Source: Psychrobacter sp. 5A.1
Lineage (GTDB): Bacteria; Pseudomonadota; Gammaproteobacteria; Pseudomonadales; Moraxellaceae
Assembly (NCBI RefSeq): GCF_030407455.1
Contig: NZ_JASDDJ010000006.1
Location: 1 to 64,000 of the forward strand
Direction: 5' to 3'
DNA length: 64,000 nucleotides
Positions 37,461 through 47,303 of this stretch are shown in pieces (position 1 is the first letter of the stretch; each line of letters starts with the position of its first letter). The notes under the pieces were generated by a model that had not been told where the DNA came from, did no database searches, and was given only the letters and a program-made list of their open reading frames with translations. The translations under genes were made by a program, and so were the position numbers.

Positions 37461-38879
37461 ATGACATCCACGACTCGTATACAGACCACGCCTGCTCCTA
37501 TCGATATTCCGAGTAAACCACAACGTATCAAACTCACGCAAGATATTGATTTTTTCGCATTATTCAAACGTATCGAAAGCGCTTTTGACACCTGTTATTT
37601 ACTCGAATCTTTAGGCGAAGACAGCCATATCTCACGCCATCATGCGATAGGTTTTGATCCTGTCACGACCATCGCCGCATTAGATCGCAACACGCTTGCG
37701 ATTACCGATAATAAAACCGCTGAAACCAGCCACTATCAAACCGACAACCCTTATCAGTTGCTCCGCACCATAACACCGCAGCATGTCATTGCCCGCGATC
37801 AAAGCGGTGGTCTCGTCGGTTATTTGGGTTATGACTGCGTGAACTTCTTTGAGCCAAGTCTTAATGCAAAGGCCAGCGACGACTTTGAACCATTCAAATT
37901 TGGCGTGTATCTAGATGGATTGACCCTAGATAAAATGACGGGTGAGATTTTCTATTTTTATTACCCAACCGCGCAGCAAACAAACCGCATCGAGCAAATC
38001 AAGGCCCTACTTGATGAGTCAACGCCTAGTTATGAAGCGCCTAAAGTTGAGTTTTTAGGTGATGGTATGAGCCAAGAAGAGCATGCCAATGTCGTCATGC
38101 AAGTTAAAGAAGACATCATCGCTGGTCGTATCTTTCAGTGCGAAGTAGGCTTTAAGTCTAAGTATCGCATTACCGGTGACAAGATGCCCATTTATGAAAA
38201 ACTGCGCGCCGTCAATCCCTCGCCGCACATGTATTTTATGAAATTTGCGCAGCAGTGCATCATTGGCGCTTCTCCTGAGCTGCTATTCCGCTTGCGTCAA
38301 GGTGAAATGGAAACTTATCCACTCGCAGGAACTGCCAAGCGCGGTGCCGATGTGATCGAAGATCGCAAACTTGCCCGCGCACTACTCAACGATGAGAAAG
38401 AAATTGCCGAGCATAATATGCTGGTTGACTTGCATCGCAACGATATTGGCCGTGTGGCACGATTTGGTACGGTAAAAGTCCGTAGCTTAATGGATATCAA
38501 ACGTTTCTCACACGTGCAGCATATCTCCTCTGAAATCGTCGGTATCTTGCATCCTAATGAGGATATGTTTAGTGCCCTTGCCAGCAATTTCCCTGCTGGT
38601 ACTCTATCAGGCGCACCTAAAGTAGAAGCCATCAAAGTGATTAATGAGCTAGAGCCAGATGGTCGCGGTGCTTATGGCGGTGCATTAGGGTCGTTTAATT
38701 TCAATGGTGATTGTATCTTTGCTATTCCTATTCGCAGTCTCTTTATCAGTGGCGAGTCTGCCTACTCCCAGACTTGCGGCGGCAACGTTTACGACTCCAA
38801 TCCAGCCGATGAATACTTAGAGATTCAGCGTAAACTGTCTGCGATGAAAGTCGTATTAGACAGCTTTATGCAGTCGTAA
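37461..38879 (+). CDS. trpE: Anthranilate synthase component I
   Basis: TrpE makes anthranilate from chorismate with ammonia from TrpG. The N-terminal LLES (47-50) is the tryptophan feedback-binding motif. The chorismate-utilising domain has the conserved GASPELLFRL, PLAGTAKRGADVIEDRKLAR and HNMLVDLHRNDIGRVARFGT blocks and SNFPAGTLSGAPKVEAIKVI. The C-terminal part, with AYSQTCGGNVYDSNPADEYL, is slightly unusual compared with AGAGIV(A/Y)DS of typical TrpE. At 472 residues it is on the short side. A PabB role is possible but less likely given LLES and the TrpR-type neighbour. Confidence 0.88.
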   Translation: MTSTTRIQTTPAPIDIPSKPQRIKLTQDIDFFALFKRIESAFDTCYLLESLGEDSHISRHHAIGFDPVTTIAALDRNTLAITDNKTAETSHYQTDNPYQLLRTITPQHVIARDQSGGLVGYLGYDCVNFFEPSLNAKASDDFEPFKFGVYLDGLTLDKMTGEIFYFYYPTAQQTNRIEQIKALLDESTPSYEAPKVEFLGDGMSQEEHANVVMQVKEDIIAGRIFQCEVGFKSKYRITGDKMPIYEKLRAVNPSPHMYFMKFAQQCIIGASPELLFRLRQGEMETYPLAGTAKRGADVIEDRKLARALLNDEKEIAEHNMLVDLHRNDIGRVARFGTVKVRSLMDIKRFSHVQHISSEIVGILHPNEDMFSALASNFPAGTLSGAPKVEAIKVINELEPDGRGAYGGALGSFNFNGDCIFAIPIRSLFISGESAYSQTCGGNVYDSNPADEYLEIQRKLSAMKVVLDSFMQS

Positions 38880-38951
38880 TTCGTACCAGCCGTAATCCGT
38901 ACATTGACCATATTTTACCTAGCACTATTTTTACAGAAGAGTTTATGACCC

Positions 38952-39599
38952 ATGAATGTTTTAATTATCGACAACTACGACTCGTTTACCTTTAATCTCT
39001 ACCAATATGTGGGCGAGATTTTGCAAACCTTAGACAGTGAGACAGAAGCCAGCGTCATCGTTAAACGCAACAACGAAATCACGCTAGCAGAAGTGCAAGC
39101 GATGAATCTTGATAGAATCATCATTTCACCTGGCCCGGGCTCCCCTGATGACCCGACGTACTTTGGTATCTGTAGCGAGGTCATCGAGACACTGGGCAAA
39201 ACTGTGCCACTACTGGGTGTTTGCTTGGGTATGCAGGGCATCGCCCATGTGTTCGGCGGTGACGTGGTACGTGCCAGCGTACCGATGCATGGCAAGGTCT
39301 CATCGATTCGTCATGATGGTGCTGGTATTTATCAAGGTCTGCCACAAGAGCTTGAGATTATGCGCTATCACTCACTGGTCGTAAAAGCCGATACCATCCC
39401 AAGCTGCCTCACGATTACCTCCGTGGTCGCCAATGACAGTGGTACTGAGTTGAGCTTTGCTGAATCAGCATTGACTGGTGATGAGATTATGGGATTGGCT
39501 CACAAAGACTATCCGATTCAAGGTGTCCAGTTCCATCCTGAGTCGTTTGCCACTGAAGGCGCTAAGCGATTGCTGAGTAACTTCTTGCTGCAGGTATAG
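38952..39599 (+). CDS. trpG: Anthranilate synthase component II (glutamine amidotransferase)
   Basis: TrpG hydrolyses glutamine and channels ammonia to TrpE. Class I amidotransferase triad: Cys91 in LLGVCLGMQ, His195 and Glu197 in VQFHPESFATEG. The N-terminal IIDNYDSFTFNLYQYVGE and GPGSPDDP motifs are intact. It may also serve PabB in folate synthesis, as in many bacteria with a single such subunit. The gap after trpE is 72 bases. trpD and trpC do not follow, so the pathway is split. Confidence 0.93.
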   Translation: MNVLIIDNYDSFTFNLYQYVGEILQTLDSETEASVIVKRNNEITLAEVQAMNLDRIIISPGPGSPDDPTYFGICSEVIETLGKTVPLLGVCLGMQGIAHVFGGDVVRASVPMHGKVSSIRHDGAGIYQGLPQELEIMRYHSLVVKADTIPSCLTITSVVANDSGTELSFAESALTGDEIMGLAHKDYPIQGVQFHPESFATEGAKRLLSNFLLQV

Positions 39600-39605
39600 A
39601 GTGAT

Positions 39606-40361
39606 ATGTCTATTTCTATGTCTGCTTCAAGCCTAAATAAAGCCAGCTTACTCAGGCGTACTATGTTGCTCTCGAGCTTAATGCTAGTGACTGCTGTCAG
39701 CTTGGCTGTGGAACCTGTACAGGCAAACTTTATATTAGGCATGGACATCCAAGGTCAACGTTTGAATCTCTATAGAGATTGCGAAGAAGGCAGCGTGACT
39801 TGCGATAATATGTTGTTGGTTGCTCCAAATTTAGGACGACTCTTGCAAACAAAACAGGTGGGCAAGAGACTCGATAACACGCCTTATGCTGTCAAGCGTT
39901 ATGCGGCCAGAACCAAGCACAGTGTGTGTAAAGATGGCGTGACTCCTTGTAGATTTCAGGGTTATGCCTTTGAAGGGGAAGATGTTTACGGATTTATAGA
40001 CCCATCAAATAATGAGTTATACATCACCAGTAACGGGACAACGGATGGCGACACTTTACCCTACATAGAAAATGCCAATTACCTGCCATTAACATTACAA
40101 GCTGGGCTAATTGATACTATCTACGAAACGTCTGATCAAGAATTAAACAGTGGCTATAATGACACACGACAGGAAGTCAGACGCCTATATGGCGCAAAAA
40201 TGGCAGCTGATTTAAAACAAGAACAAATACAATGGATAAAACAGCGCTCAAAGAACTGCGGGGCTGATGCATCACACCAGCCAAGAACCCAAGCGGAAAA
40301 AGTGTGCTTTATTCAGCAAAATGACCTGCGAGAACGAGATTGGTTTTTGTGGATTGATTAA
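39606..40361 (+). CDS. Exported protein with LprI-like C-terminal domain
   Basis: A 251-residue exported protein. A signal peptide ends near VQA-NF (41). The N-terminal domain (about 42-165) is unrecognised, with paired Cys (CEEGSVTCDN, CKDGVTPCRF) suggesting disulfides. The C-terminal part SDQELNSGYNDTRQEVRRLY, then IQWIKQRSKNCG and CFIQQNDLRERDWFL, fits the LprI/DUF1311 lysozyme-inhibitor-type domain. It starts 6 bases after trpG, so it may be read through from the trp genes, without an evident functional link. Confidence 0.75.
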   Translation: MSISMSASSLNKASLLRRTMLLSSLMLVTAVSLAVEPVQANFILGMDIQGQRLNLYRDCEEGSVTCDNMLLVAPNLGRLLQTKQVGKRLDNTPYAVKRYAARTKHSVCKDGVTPCRFQGYAFEGEDVYGFIDPSNNELYITSNGTTDGDTLPYIENANYLPLTLQAGLIDTIYETSDQELNSGYNDTRQEVRRLYGAKMAADLKQEQIQWIKQRSKNCGADASHQPRTQAEKVCFIQQNDLRERDWFLWID

Positions 40362-40435
40362 CAGAGACTATATAAATAAAAAAGTGATGCGAACACAAAT
40401 ATGATATAAGTTAATGATTCGATATTGTTTAGGTT

Positions 40436-40502
40436 ATTTAGCAAACGCTAGCCATTTTTTAGCCATTTAAATAACTATTGATGAAATTTAGCATACGCCC
40501 TA
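40436..40502. repeat. Decayed family 1 right end
   Basis: TTTAGCCATTTAAATAACTA followed by GATGAAATTTAGCATACGCCCTA in part resembles the right third of family 1. Confidence 0.5.
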
Positions 40503-40544
40503 GTAGCGACTTCTTATCGTTTGGTGATAGACTCAAGTAACAAA

Positions 40545-40577
40545 CAAAAGACAGCCTTTCATCAGGTTGTCTTTTCT
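40545..40577 (+). terminator. Terminator-like hairpin upstream of the EamA gene
   Basis: AAAAGACAGCCT/AGGTTGTCTTTT stem with one G-T pair and flanking A and T runs. It ends about 180 bases after the LprI-like gene stop. Confidence 0.75.
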
Positions 40578-40659
40578 TATTTCAGTATTGCTCGGAGAGA
40601 TTGTATCAATAGCAATCTTACAAAACCTTGTGTCACTTAGATCGTAAGAAGAAAACAGT

Positions 40660-41613
40660 ATGGCAAACATCGACAACGGAATGACGACGCACTCACATCA
40701 ATCATGGCTAGGCACCATTCAAATCATCACGGCAGCCGTTTGCTGGGGTACGTTGGGTATATTCTCGACCTACCTCAACCAAATTGGCTTTAGTGGTTGG
40801 CAAGTAACCATATTACGCATTGTCACGGCGGCCTTTATTATATTAGCCATGCTACCAACACTGTGGCCACACCTCATCAAATTGCAGCCAAAGCAATGGC
40901 TTGGACTGGCGATGCAGTCTTTGATAGGCGTACTTGGTATGTCGGTTTGCTATTTTTTTGCGGTCAGTTACGTCGGTGCTGGCCCTGCGGTTGCCTTGCT
41001 CTATACCGCACCTGTGTTTAGCTTATTATTTTCAAAATTCTTACTCAGCGAATCCATTACTCGCCAATCAGTATTGCTGGCATTAATGGCCGTGTTTGGT
41101 GTGGGGCTAACGATGTTAGGCGAGCAAGCGACAATCAACTGGGGGATTTTACTCGGGCTATCCGCAGGAATGTGCTACTCGTTATATGGCGTATTGGGCA
41201 AGCGCGCCATGCATTACGCTCACCCTGCCCCTCTGGTATTTTTTACCTCTATTATCATTAGTGCAGCCGTGCTACTACTCTTGCCTGAGACCTATAACAC
41301 TTATGATCAGCTACTAGATCTTCCCTTAATGACTTGGGGGTATGTTTTAGGATTGTCACTGCTGGGAACCGTCGTGCCGTTTGGGCTATATATGAAGGCG
41401 TTAGAAAAGCTGCCTGCCACTCGTGCATCAGTTTTTACCATTTTTGAACCATTGACTGCGATTGCGCTTGCGATGCTGTTATTGCATCAATCCTTGTCTT
41501 GGATTCAGTATTTGGGTGTGGCGCTTATCTTACTGGCAGCTTTATTAAACGCTGTATTAAATGGTACCGCCACTCGCGTACCTCGCTGGTTAAAACAACG
41601 ACAAAAAATATAG
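40660..41613 (+). CDS. EamA-family (DMT) exporter
   Basis: A ten-helix inner-membrane transporter made of two EamA repeats (about 15-150 and 165-300). Conserved features include AAVCWGTLGIFSTYLNQIGF, the SYVGAGPAVALLYTAPVFSL segment and the second-repeat ALEKLPATRASVFTIFEPLT. Members export amino acids or other small metabolites. The substrate cannot be told from the sequence. The gene is monocistronic between two terminators. Confidence 0.88.
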   Translation: MANIDNGMTTHSHQSWLGTIQIITAAVCWGTLGIFSTYLNQIGFSGWQVTILRIVTAAFIILAMLPTLWPHLIKLQPKQWLGLAMQSLIGVLGMSVCYFFAVSYVGAGPAVALLYTAPVFSLLFSKFLLSESITRQSVLLALMAVFGVGLTMLGEQATINWGILLGLSAGMCYSLYGVLGKRAMHYAHPAPLVFFTSIIISAAVLLLLPETYNTYDQLLDLPLMTWGYVLGLSLLGTVVPFGLYMKALEKLPATRASVFTIFEPLTAIALAMLLLHQSLSWIQYLGVALILLAALLNAVLNGTATRVPRWLKQRQKI

Positions 41614-41657
41614 TTTACTGTCTATTTATTTGAAATACATCCTACCTATTTCAAATA

Positions 41658-41694
41658 AAAAAAGCCCCAACCATGACCGCATGATTGGGGCTTT
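41658..41694. terminator. Bidirectional terminator
   Basis: AAAGCCCCAA/TTGGGGCTTT stem extended by CCATG/CATGA. It lies between convergent eamA and the ABC ATPase gene. The same stem recurs at 52952-52986. Confidence 0.9.
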
Positions 41695-41727
41695 GTTGTT
41701 TCATCGCTTACGCAAAAACAGACATTT

Positions 41728-42471
41728 TTACTGCTCAATACGTTGCAAAAATGCCTGTGTACGCGGATGCTCTGATAGTTCGAACATTTGCTTAGGGCTT
41801 CCTTCTTCGACCACATGACCATCTTCGATTAAGACAACATGGTCCGCCACGTCACGAGCAAATTTAATCTCATGAGTGACGACGACCATCGTCCAGCCTT
41901 CAGATGCCAGTTGTTTCATAGTGCCCAATACATCTTGCACCAGCTCTGGGTCAAGCGCGGATGTTGGCTCATCAAACAGTAGCAATGACGGTTCGATAGC
42001 CAGCGCACGGGCAATGCCAATACGCTGCTGCTGACCACCAGACAGCTGAAACGGATACAGATCGGCTTTGTCCGACAGCCCTACTTTCTCCAGTAGTGCC
42101 AAGGCCTGCTCGCGTGCCTGAGCTTTACTTTGCCCCTGTACGACCGTAGGCCCAAGCATCAAGTTTTCAATCGCTGTCTTGTGCGGAAACAAGTTATAAG
42201 ACTGAAACACCATGCCTGACTTACGTTGCAACGCCAGCAAGGTTTTTTTCTTAGGCTTGGTCGCAAAGTCAACTGTCAAGCTACCATCATCAAAAGCAAT
42301 CACGCCTTGATCAGGAATCTCCAGCGCATTGAGACAACGCAAAAAGGTGGTTTTACCCGATCCTGAAGGCCCTAATATTACGACTACTTTGCCTTTATTG
42401 ATGGTCAAGTCGATGCCTTTGAGCACCTGATTGCCACCGAAAGCTTTGTGAATATTAGTGACTTTGATCAT
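41728..42471 (-). CDS. Polar amino-acid ABC transporter, ATPase
   Basis: The ATP-binding subunit of an amino-acid importer (GlnQ/TcyC type). Walker A is GPSGSGKTT (about 34-42), the signature is LSGGQQQRIGIARAL, Walker B LLLFDEPTSALD, and the switch His is in VVTHEIKFA. Length 247. It is the last gene of a three-gene operon with the permease and binding-protein genes, after a 110-base gap. The subtype is judged from the binding protein. Confidence 0.93.
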   Translation of the reverse strand: MIKVTNIHKAFGGNQVLKGIDLTINKGKVVVILGPSGSGKTTFLRCLNALEIPDQGVIAFDDGSLTVDFATKPKKKTLLALQRKSGMVFQSYNLFPHKTAIENLMLGPTVVQGQSKAQAREQALALLEKVGLSDKADLYPFQLSGGQQQRIGIARALAIEPSLLLFDEPTSALDPELVQDVLGTMKQLASEGWTMVVVTHEIKFARDVADHVVLIEDGHVVEEGSPKQMFELSEHPRTQAFLQRIEQ

Positions 42472-42581
42472 AAAAATTCCTGTTGTACTGGTCTCTATTT
42501 GCGACTGTTTATTCTAAAGGGCTTATATTACTAATGGCTGTGCGGCTAACAATTACGCAATCATCACTGAGTAACCACCAT

Positions 42582-43325
42582 TTATTTTGCCACGTAACGA
42601 TCGAGCCTAGTTTCAAGCTTGCCTTGGATAAAGGTCAAGAACAGACAGATACCCCAGTAAATAATCGCCGCTTCTGTATACACCAGCATAAACTCATAGT
42701 TACGAGCCGTGATGATCTGCGCTTGTTTGAATAGCTCAGTGACCAGTACCAATGAAGCAAGTGAGGTATCTTTTACCAAACTAATGAAGGTATTAGACAA
42801 CGGCGGCACCGACACTCTAAGCGCCTGCGGTAAAATCACATGGCGGAAGGTCTGTAGATATGTCAGACCAACCGTTGAGCCTGCTTCCCACTGTCCTTTT
42901 GGAATCGACAAAATCGAGGCACGCACTGTCTCCGATGCATACGCACCGATGTTCAATGAGAATGCAATAATCGCTGAGGGAAAGGGATCAAGCTTCACCC
43001 CGATACTTGGCAAACCATAGAAAATAATGAATAGCTGAACCAACATCGGTGTACCGCGAATCGCGGACACATAAATACGAGCCAGCCGATAGATTACTTC
43101 ATGGAACCAAGTGGCACGCGGGACGATACGAATCAATGCCACTGTCAGTGCAATGGCCATACCAATCGCAAATGAGATCAATGCCAGCGGTATCGAATAA
43201 TAGATACCGCCTTTGAGCATTGGCCAAAACGATGAAATGACAATCTGCGCTCGATCAGGACTCATAAATGGCAATACTGCCAATAAGTCCGCGAACCATG
43301 ATGTAGACATTACAGAAGCTGACAT
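42582..43325 (-). CDS. Polar amino-acid ABC transporter, permease
   Basis: HisM/YecS-type permease. The EAA loop is [20 protein letters not shown] and the sequence [16 protein letters not shown] is the usual amino-acid permease motif. About five helices. Its ATG overlaps the stop of the binding-protein gene (TAATG), so the two are translationally coupled. Confidence 0.93.
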   Translation of the reverse strand: MSASVMSTSWFADLLAVLPFMSPDRAQIVISSFWPMLKGGIYYSIPLALISFAIGMAIALTVALIRIVPRATWFHEVIYRLARIYVSAIRGTPMLVQLFIIFYGLPSIGVKLDPFPSAIIAFSLNIGAYASETVRASILSIPKGQWEAGSTVGLTYLQTFRHVILPQALRVSVPPLSNTFISLVKDTSLASLVLVTELFKQAQIITARNYEFMLVYTEAAIIYWGICLFLTFIQGKLETRLDRYVAK

Positions 43326-44161
43326 TATTTTTGTTGACTTATATCAGCACCAAAGAACTCTTCGCTAAGCTTGGTGAGTGTACCCTCAGCCGCCAATGCC
43401 GCCATCGCTTCATCCAGTTTTGCCACGACTGCATCATCGCCTTTGATAAGCACTAGGCCTGAGCCTGTTTGCTCGCTAGCAGGCGCTGTCAGTTTAATCT
43501 CAAGTTTGGCATCTGGGAATTTTTTGAGATAGTCCAATACCGCGAGATTGTCATTCATCGTAAAATCAGCACGGTCTTGCTTAACCAATTGAATCGCTTG
43601 CGCCATACCATCGACAGGAACGATTTCTGCCTCATAACGTTCTGCCAGCTCACCGTAGTTACTGCTAAGTGATTGTGCGGTACGTAGACCTTTTAGGCCT
43701 TCCCACGAGCTATAGCGATCGTCATCAGTCGGTGCCAATACCACTGCACCTGACCAGCTATAAGGACTGGCTTTGTCATACTTAGCAAGACGTTCAGGCG
43801 TGGTCAAACTAACTTGGTTAGCCACCATATCAAAACGTTTTGAATCCAAACCTGCCAGCATTGCATCCCACTGAGTCTCTTTAAAGTCGACTTCTACGCC
43901 CAGTTTTTCCGCAACGGCACGTGTCACTTCGACATCATAACCCGTCAGTTTGCCGCTCTCATCATGATACGTGAACGGAGGATAAGTACCCTCTGTACCG
44001 ACATTGATGGTGCCGCCATTATTGATACGCTGTAGCAAATCAGAACCGCCTGTTGCAGCGCTGTCTGTCGCACCCGCATCGGCTTCATTGGTAGTAGATT
44101 GACCACAAGCGGCAAGGAACATGGTGCTGGCGGCAAGGGCTAAGAGAGTACGACGTTTCAT
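43325..44161 (-). CDS. Cystine-type amino-acid-binding lipoprotein
   Basis: A periplasmic solute-binding lipoprotein (SBP family 3). The lipobox is LAAC with Cys19. It closely follows the FliY/TcyJ pattern: [40 protein letters not shown] and the C-terminal [16 protein letters not shown]. Cystine or a related polar amino acid is the likely ligand, by resemblance to FliY. AAGGA lies before the ATG. It heads the operon. Confidence 0.9.
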   Translation of the reverse strand: MKRRTLLALAASTMFLAACGQSTTNEADAGATDSAATGGSDLLQRINNGGTINVGTEGTYPPFTYHDESGKLTGYDVEVTRAVAEKLGVEVDFKETQWDAMLAGLDSKRFDMVANQVSLTTPERLAKYDKASPYSWSGAVVLAPTDDDRYSSWEGLKGLRTAQSLSSNYGELAERYEAEIVPVDGMAQAIQLVKQDRADFTMNDNLAVLDYLKKFPDAKLEIKLTAPASEQTGSGLVLIKGDDAVVAKLDEAMAALAAEGTLTKLSEEFFGADISQQK

Positions 44162-44464
44162 AAGACGTCCTTATAAGAGTGAATGAATAAAATAAGAGTG
44201 AATGAATAAAGTTAAAATAATTAAAGCCAATCAATAGGGAGAACCGAGACAAGAGCACAGTATAAAATGCCCTGCAATATTCGGTGTTGGTTGCCCGATT
44301 TGAGGTTATTTAGCCTATTTTTCAATACTGTTTCTGGTTTATTTTTGAATTTTTAACGCGTATCTAAATATCATTGCTGTTCATGAAATAGCAGCTTACG
44401 AACATAGTATCTCAATTTAGACATAAAAAACGTACAAAATCCGTGAGCATGCGAAAGGTAACAC
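44162..44464. other. Gap between hutC and the ABC operon
   Basis: About 300 AT-rich bases holding the ABC operon promoter. A duplicated AATAAGAGTGAATGAATAAA-like stretch lies at about 44175-44215. No gene or clear operator seen. Confidence 0.5.
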
Positions 44465-45220
44465 CTATAAATCACCCGAAAACTGGTAGCGATCGCCAGC
44501 ATGCCACATTTTGACAAAGGTGACGACTTGACCAGCCGAATAGGTTTGGCGACACAATACCAGCGTTGGTGACTGCGCTATAATTTGTAAAAAATCAGCA
44601 ATCTCATCAGGGGCAGCCAACGCTCGGATGGTATAACTACCGCGCTCCAGTGGGCTTTTGGCAATCAAATAATCACTGGTATTGACCACACTAAAATCTT
44701 GCTCAATGAACGCTGGTACTTTGTTCGCATCCACCCAGCGCTCTTCGAACTGTATGGGCTGACCATCCGCAAAGTGAATGATTTTTACTTCATATAACAC
44801 AGGCGCATCACTAGCGTCTGTATAAGCGTTTGTGTGAACAAGCACAGCCGCGTCATCAATGCCAAACTTACGACGTAACTCGTCGTCGAGCATGTCAGCC
44901 GTAATGGCACGCTTACTGACGACCTTCGCCTCATAATCGCGATTGGCCGACTTCAAATCCTGTGCAATATTACGCACTTCTACAAAGGTATGGTTGAACT
45001 GCTGTTGCGCGACAAACGTCCCCGACCCTTGTCGACGCTCTAATACTCGCTCCTCGCTTAGCTCTTTTAAGGCTCGATTGACTGTCATCCGTGACACACC
45101 GAACTCTTCGGCCAGTGCCATTTCTGTCGAAATCGCATTACCTGCTTGCCACTTACCAGAGTGAATATTGTCTAATATGGCGTTTTTTATACGTTGATAC
45201 GCCGGAATCGTCTTTGTCAT
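44465..45220 (-). CDS. hutC: Histidine utilisation repressor
   Basis: HutC is a GntR-type repressor that leaves DNA when it binds urocanate. The winged helix-turn-helix is in the first 70 residues (AEEFGVSRMTVNRALKELSE). The C-terminal UTRA ligand-binding domain follows, with HFADGQPIQFEERWVDANKV and the end VVTFVKMWHAGDRYQFSGDL. It is divergent from hutU, sharing a promoter region with the palindrome TTGTATATACAA. Repression of hutU and downstream genes is the expected role. Confidence 0.94.
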   Translation of the reverse strand: MTKTIPAYQRIKNAILDNIHSGKWQAGNAISTEMALAEEFGVSRMTVNRALKELSEERVLERRQGSGTFVAQQQFNHTFVEVRNIAQDLKSANRDYEAKVVSKRAITADMLDDELRRKFGIDDAAVLVHTNAYTDASDAPVLYEVKIIHFADGQPIQFEERWVDANKVPAFIEQDFSVVNTSDYLIAKSPLERGSYTIRALAAPDEIADFLQIIAQSPTLVLCRQTYSAGQVVTFVKMWHAGDRYQFSGDL

Positions 45221-45390
45221 GTCCGTTTTTAACCGTCAGCTTTACTAAAAATAATAGCCACATAATATCACGAGACCGCCATGCAAGCCTTAGTCAAAAT
45301 GTCTAAGCGTTTAGTCTTGATCGAGTTAATAACAAAAATAATGCGGCTATCCATAAAAAATCCTTGCATGAAAAAAATATCTTTGATAAT

Positions 45391-45402
45391 TTGTATATAC
45401 AA
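45391..45402 (+). promoter_or_regulatory. Likely HutC operator
   Basis: TTGTATATACAA is a perfect 12-bp palindrome in the hutC-hutU divergent region, 122 bases before the hutU start. It matches the TGTATATACA-type sites used by HutC and other GntR/HutC-subfamily repressors. Confidence 0.7.
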
Positions 45403-45523
45403 CTTTACGACAGTATCGATAATCTAGCCAATTTAGCAAGCAGTTAAGTGCACTCTTAGACTGATCGTAAACCACTCACTTTAATTGCCCAATCGACTTA
45501 AAAGATTTCACAAGGATTTGACC

Positions 45524-47233
45524 ATGACTACTGATAGCAATAGCAACAAACCTACTCGACGCGATGAGAGCCGTAATATCGCTGCGCCTACTGGCTCTAC
45601 CCTACATTGCAAAAGCTGGCTGACCGAAGCCCCTTATCGTATGCTGCAAAACAACCTGCATCCTGATGTGGCGGAAAACCCAAAAAGCCTAGTCGTCTAT
45701 GGTGGTATCGGACGCGCAGCACGCAACTGGGAAAGCTATGATCAAATCCTAGAGTCGCTAAAAGAATTAGAAGATGACGAGACGTTGCTCGTGCAATCGG
45801 GCAAACCCGTCGGCGTGTTTCAAACGCATGAAAATGCACCACGCGTCTTAATTGCCAATTCAAACCTTGTGCCGCGCTGGGCAACGTGGGAGCACTTCAA
45901 CGAGCTCGATCGCAAAGATTTAATGATGTATGGCCAAATGACCGCTGGTAGCTGGATTTATATCGGCACGCAAGGCATCGTCCAAGGTACTTACGAGACT
46001 TTCGTTGAAGCAGGTCGTCAGCATTATGACGGTAGCTGGGCAGGTCGTTGGATTTTGACCGCTGGTCTTGGCGGTATGGGCGGCGCGCAGCCACTAGCCG
46101 CTACTTTTGCAGGGGCCACTTCATTAAACATCGAGTGTCAGCAGTCTAGTATTGATTTCCGTTTGCGCACTGGTTATGTTGATAAACAAGCAGATAACCT
46201 TGACCATGCTTACGAGTTAATCAAACAACATACCGATGCGGGTGAAGCTGTCTCTATCGCCCTACTTGGTAATGCCGCAGATATCCTACCTGAAATGGTC
46301 AAGCGTGCTAATGCTGGTGGCATGAAGCCTGATTTGGTCACCGATCAAACCTCGGCGCATGATTTGATTAATGGCTATCTGCCAAGTGGCTGGACAGTGG
46401 AAGCATGGAAAGCAGCACAAGAAGATTCAGAGCAACATGCAGCACTGACCAAAGCAGCCGCTAAATCTTGTGCCGTACACGTACAGGCGATGCTAGATCT
46501 ACAAGCAATGGATATTCCAACGACCGATTATGGCAACAACATCCGTCAGGTCGCTTTCGATGAAGGCGTCAAAGATGCCTTTAACTTCCCAGGTTTTGTC
46601 CCTGCGTATATTCGTCCACTGTTCTGTCAAGGTAAAGGCCCATTCCGCTGGGTAGCGTTGTCAGGTGATCCAGAAGATATCTACAAAACCGATCAAAAAA
46701 TCAAAGAGCTGTTCCCTGAAAACAAACATATTCATCGTTGGTTAGATATGGCAAAAGAGCGTATTCAGTTCCAAGGCTTGCCTGCTCGTATCTGCTGGCT
46801 AGGTCTTGGTGAGCGTGATAAAGCAGGTTTGGCATTTAATGAAATGGTCAAAAACGGCGAGCTAAAAGGCCCGATCGTCATTGGTCGCGATCACTTGGAT
46901 ACGGGTTCTGTTGCCAGTCCAAACCGCGAAACAGAAAGCATGAAAGATGGCTCAGACGCCGTATCTGATTGGGCACTATTGAACGGTATGCTCAATGTCG
47001 CGGGCGGCGCAACGTGGGTATCACTGCATCATGGCGGCGGCGTTGGCATGGGCTACTCGCAACACTCAGGCATGGTCATCGTCGCAGACGGTACGGATGC
47101 TGCAGCCAAACGCTTAGCACGCGTGTTAGTCAATGACTGCGGATCTGGCGTTATGCGTCATGCCGATGCAGGTTATGAGCTAGCGATTAAAACAGCGAAA
47201 GATTATGGATTGAATTTGCCAATGATCAAATAG
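45524..47233 (+). CDS. hutU: Urocanate hydratase
   Basis: HutU converts urocanate to 4-imidazolone-5-propionate with tightly bound NAD+. ATG 45524 has AAGGA upstream and gives 569 residues; the frame opens at TTG 45485. The NAD-binding region is [20 protein letters not shown], and the family signature near the C-terminus includes [20 protein letters not shown] and [15 protein letters not shown]. The [10 protein letters not shown] segment holds a conserved catalytic-region Cys. It is the first gene of the divergent hut operon. Confidence 0.96.
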   Translation: MTTDSNSNKPTRRDESRNIAAPTGSTLHCKSWLTEAPYRMLQNNLHPDVAENPKSLVVYGGIGRAARNWESYDQILESLKELEDDETLLVQSGKPVGVFQTHENAPRVLIANSNLVPRWATWEHFNELDRKDLMMYGQMTAGSWIYIGTQGIVQGTYETFVEAGRQHYDGSWAGRWILTAGLGGMGGAQPLAATFAGATSLNIECQQSSIDFRLRTGYVDKQADNLDHAYELIKQHTDAGEAVSIALLGNAADILPEMVKRANAGGMKPDLVTDQTSAHDLINGYLPSGWTVEAWKAAQEDSEQHAALTKAAAKSCAVHVQAMLDLQAMDIPTTDYGNNIRQVAFDEGVKDAFNFPGFVPAYIRPLFCQGKGPFRWVALSGDPEDIYKTDQKIKELFPENKHIHRWLDMAKERIQFQGLPARICWLGLGERDKAGLAFNEMVKNGELKGPIVIGRDHLDTGSVASPNRETESMKDGSDAVSDWALLNGMLNVAGGATWVSLHHGGGVGMGYSQHSGMVIVADGTDAAAKRLARVLVNDCGSGVMRHADAGYELAIKTAKDYGLNLPMIK

Positions 47234-47303
47234 TTTGTTCCTTGTCCTTATACGCTGTAGCTGGGTATAAGGACATAATCGGCGTCTTATCAAGGAGGAT
47301 AAT

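Noticed and set aside
37461-38879. Possibility that trpE is instead pabB
   Set aside because: The LLES feedback motif and the adjacent TrpR-family gene favour tryptophan synthesis, though the enzyme type was not proven.
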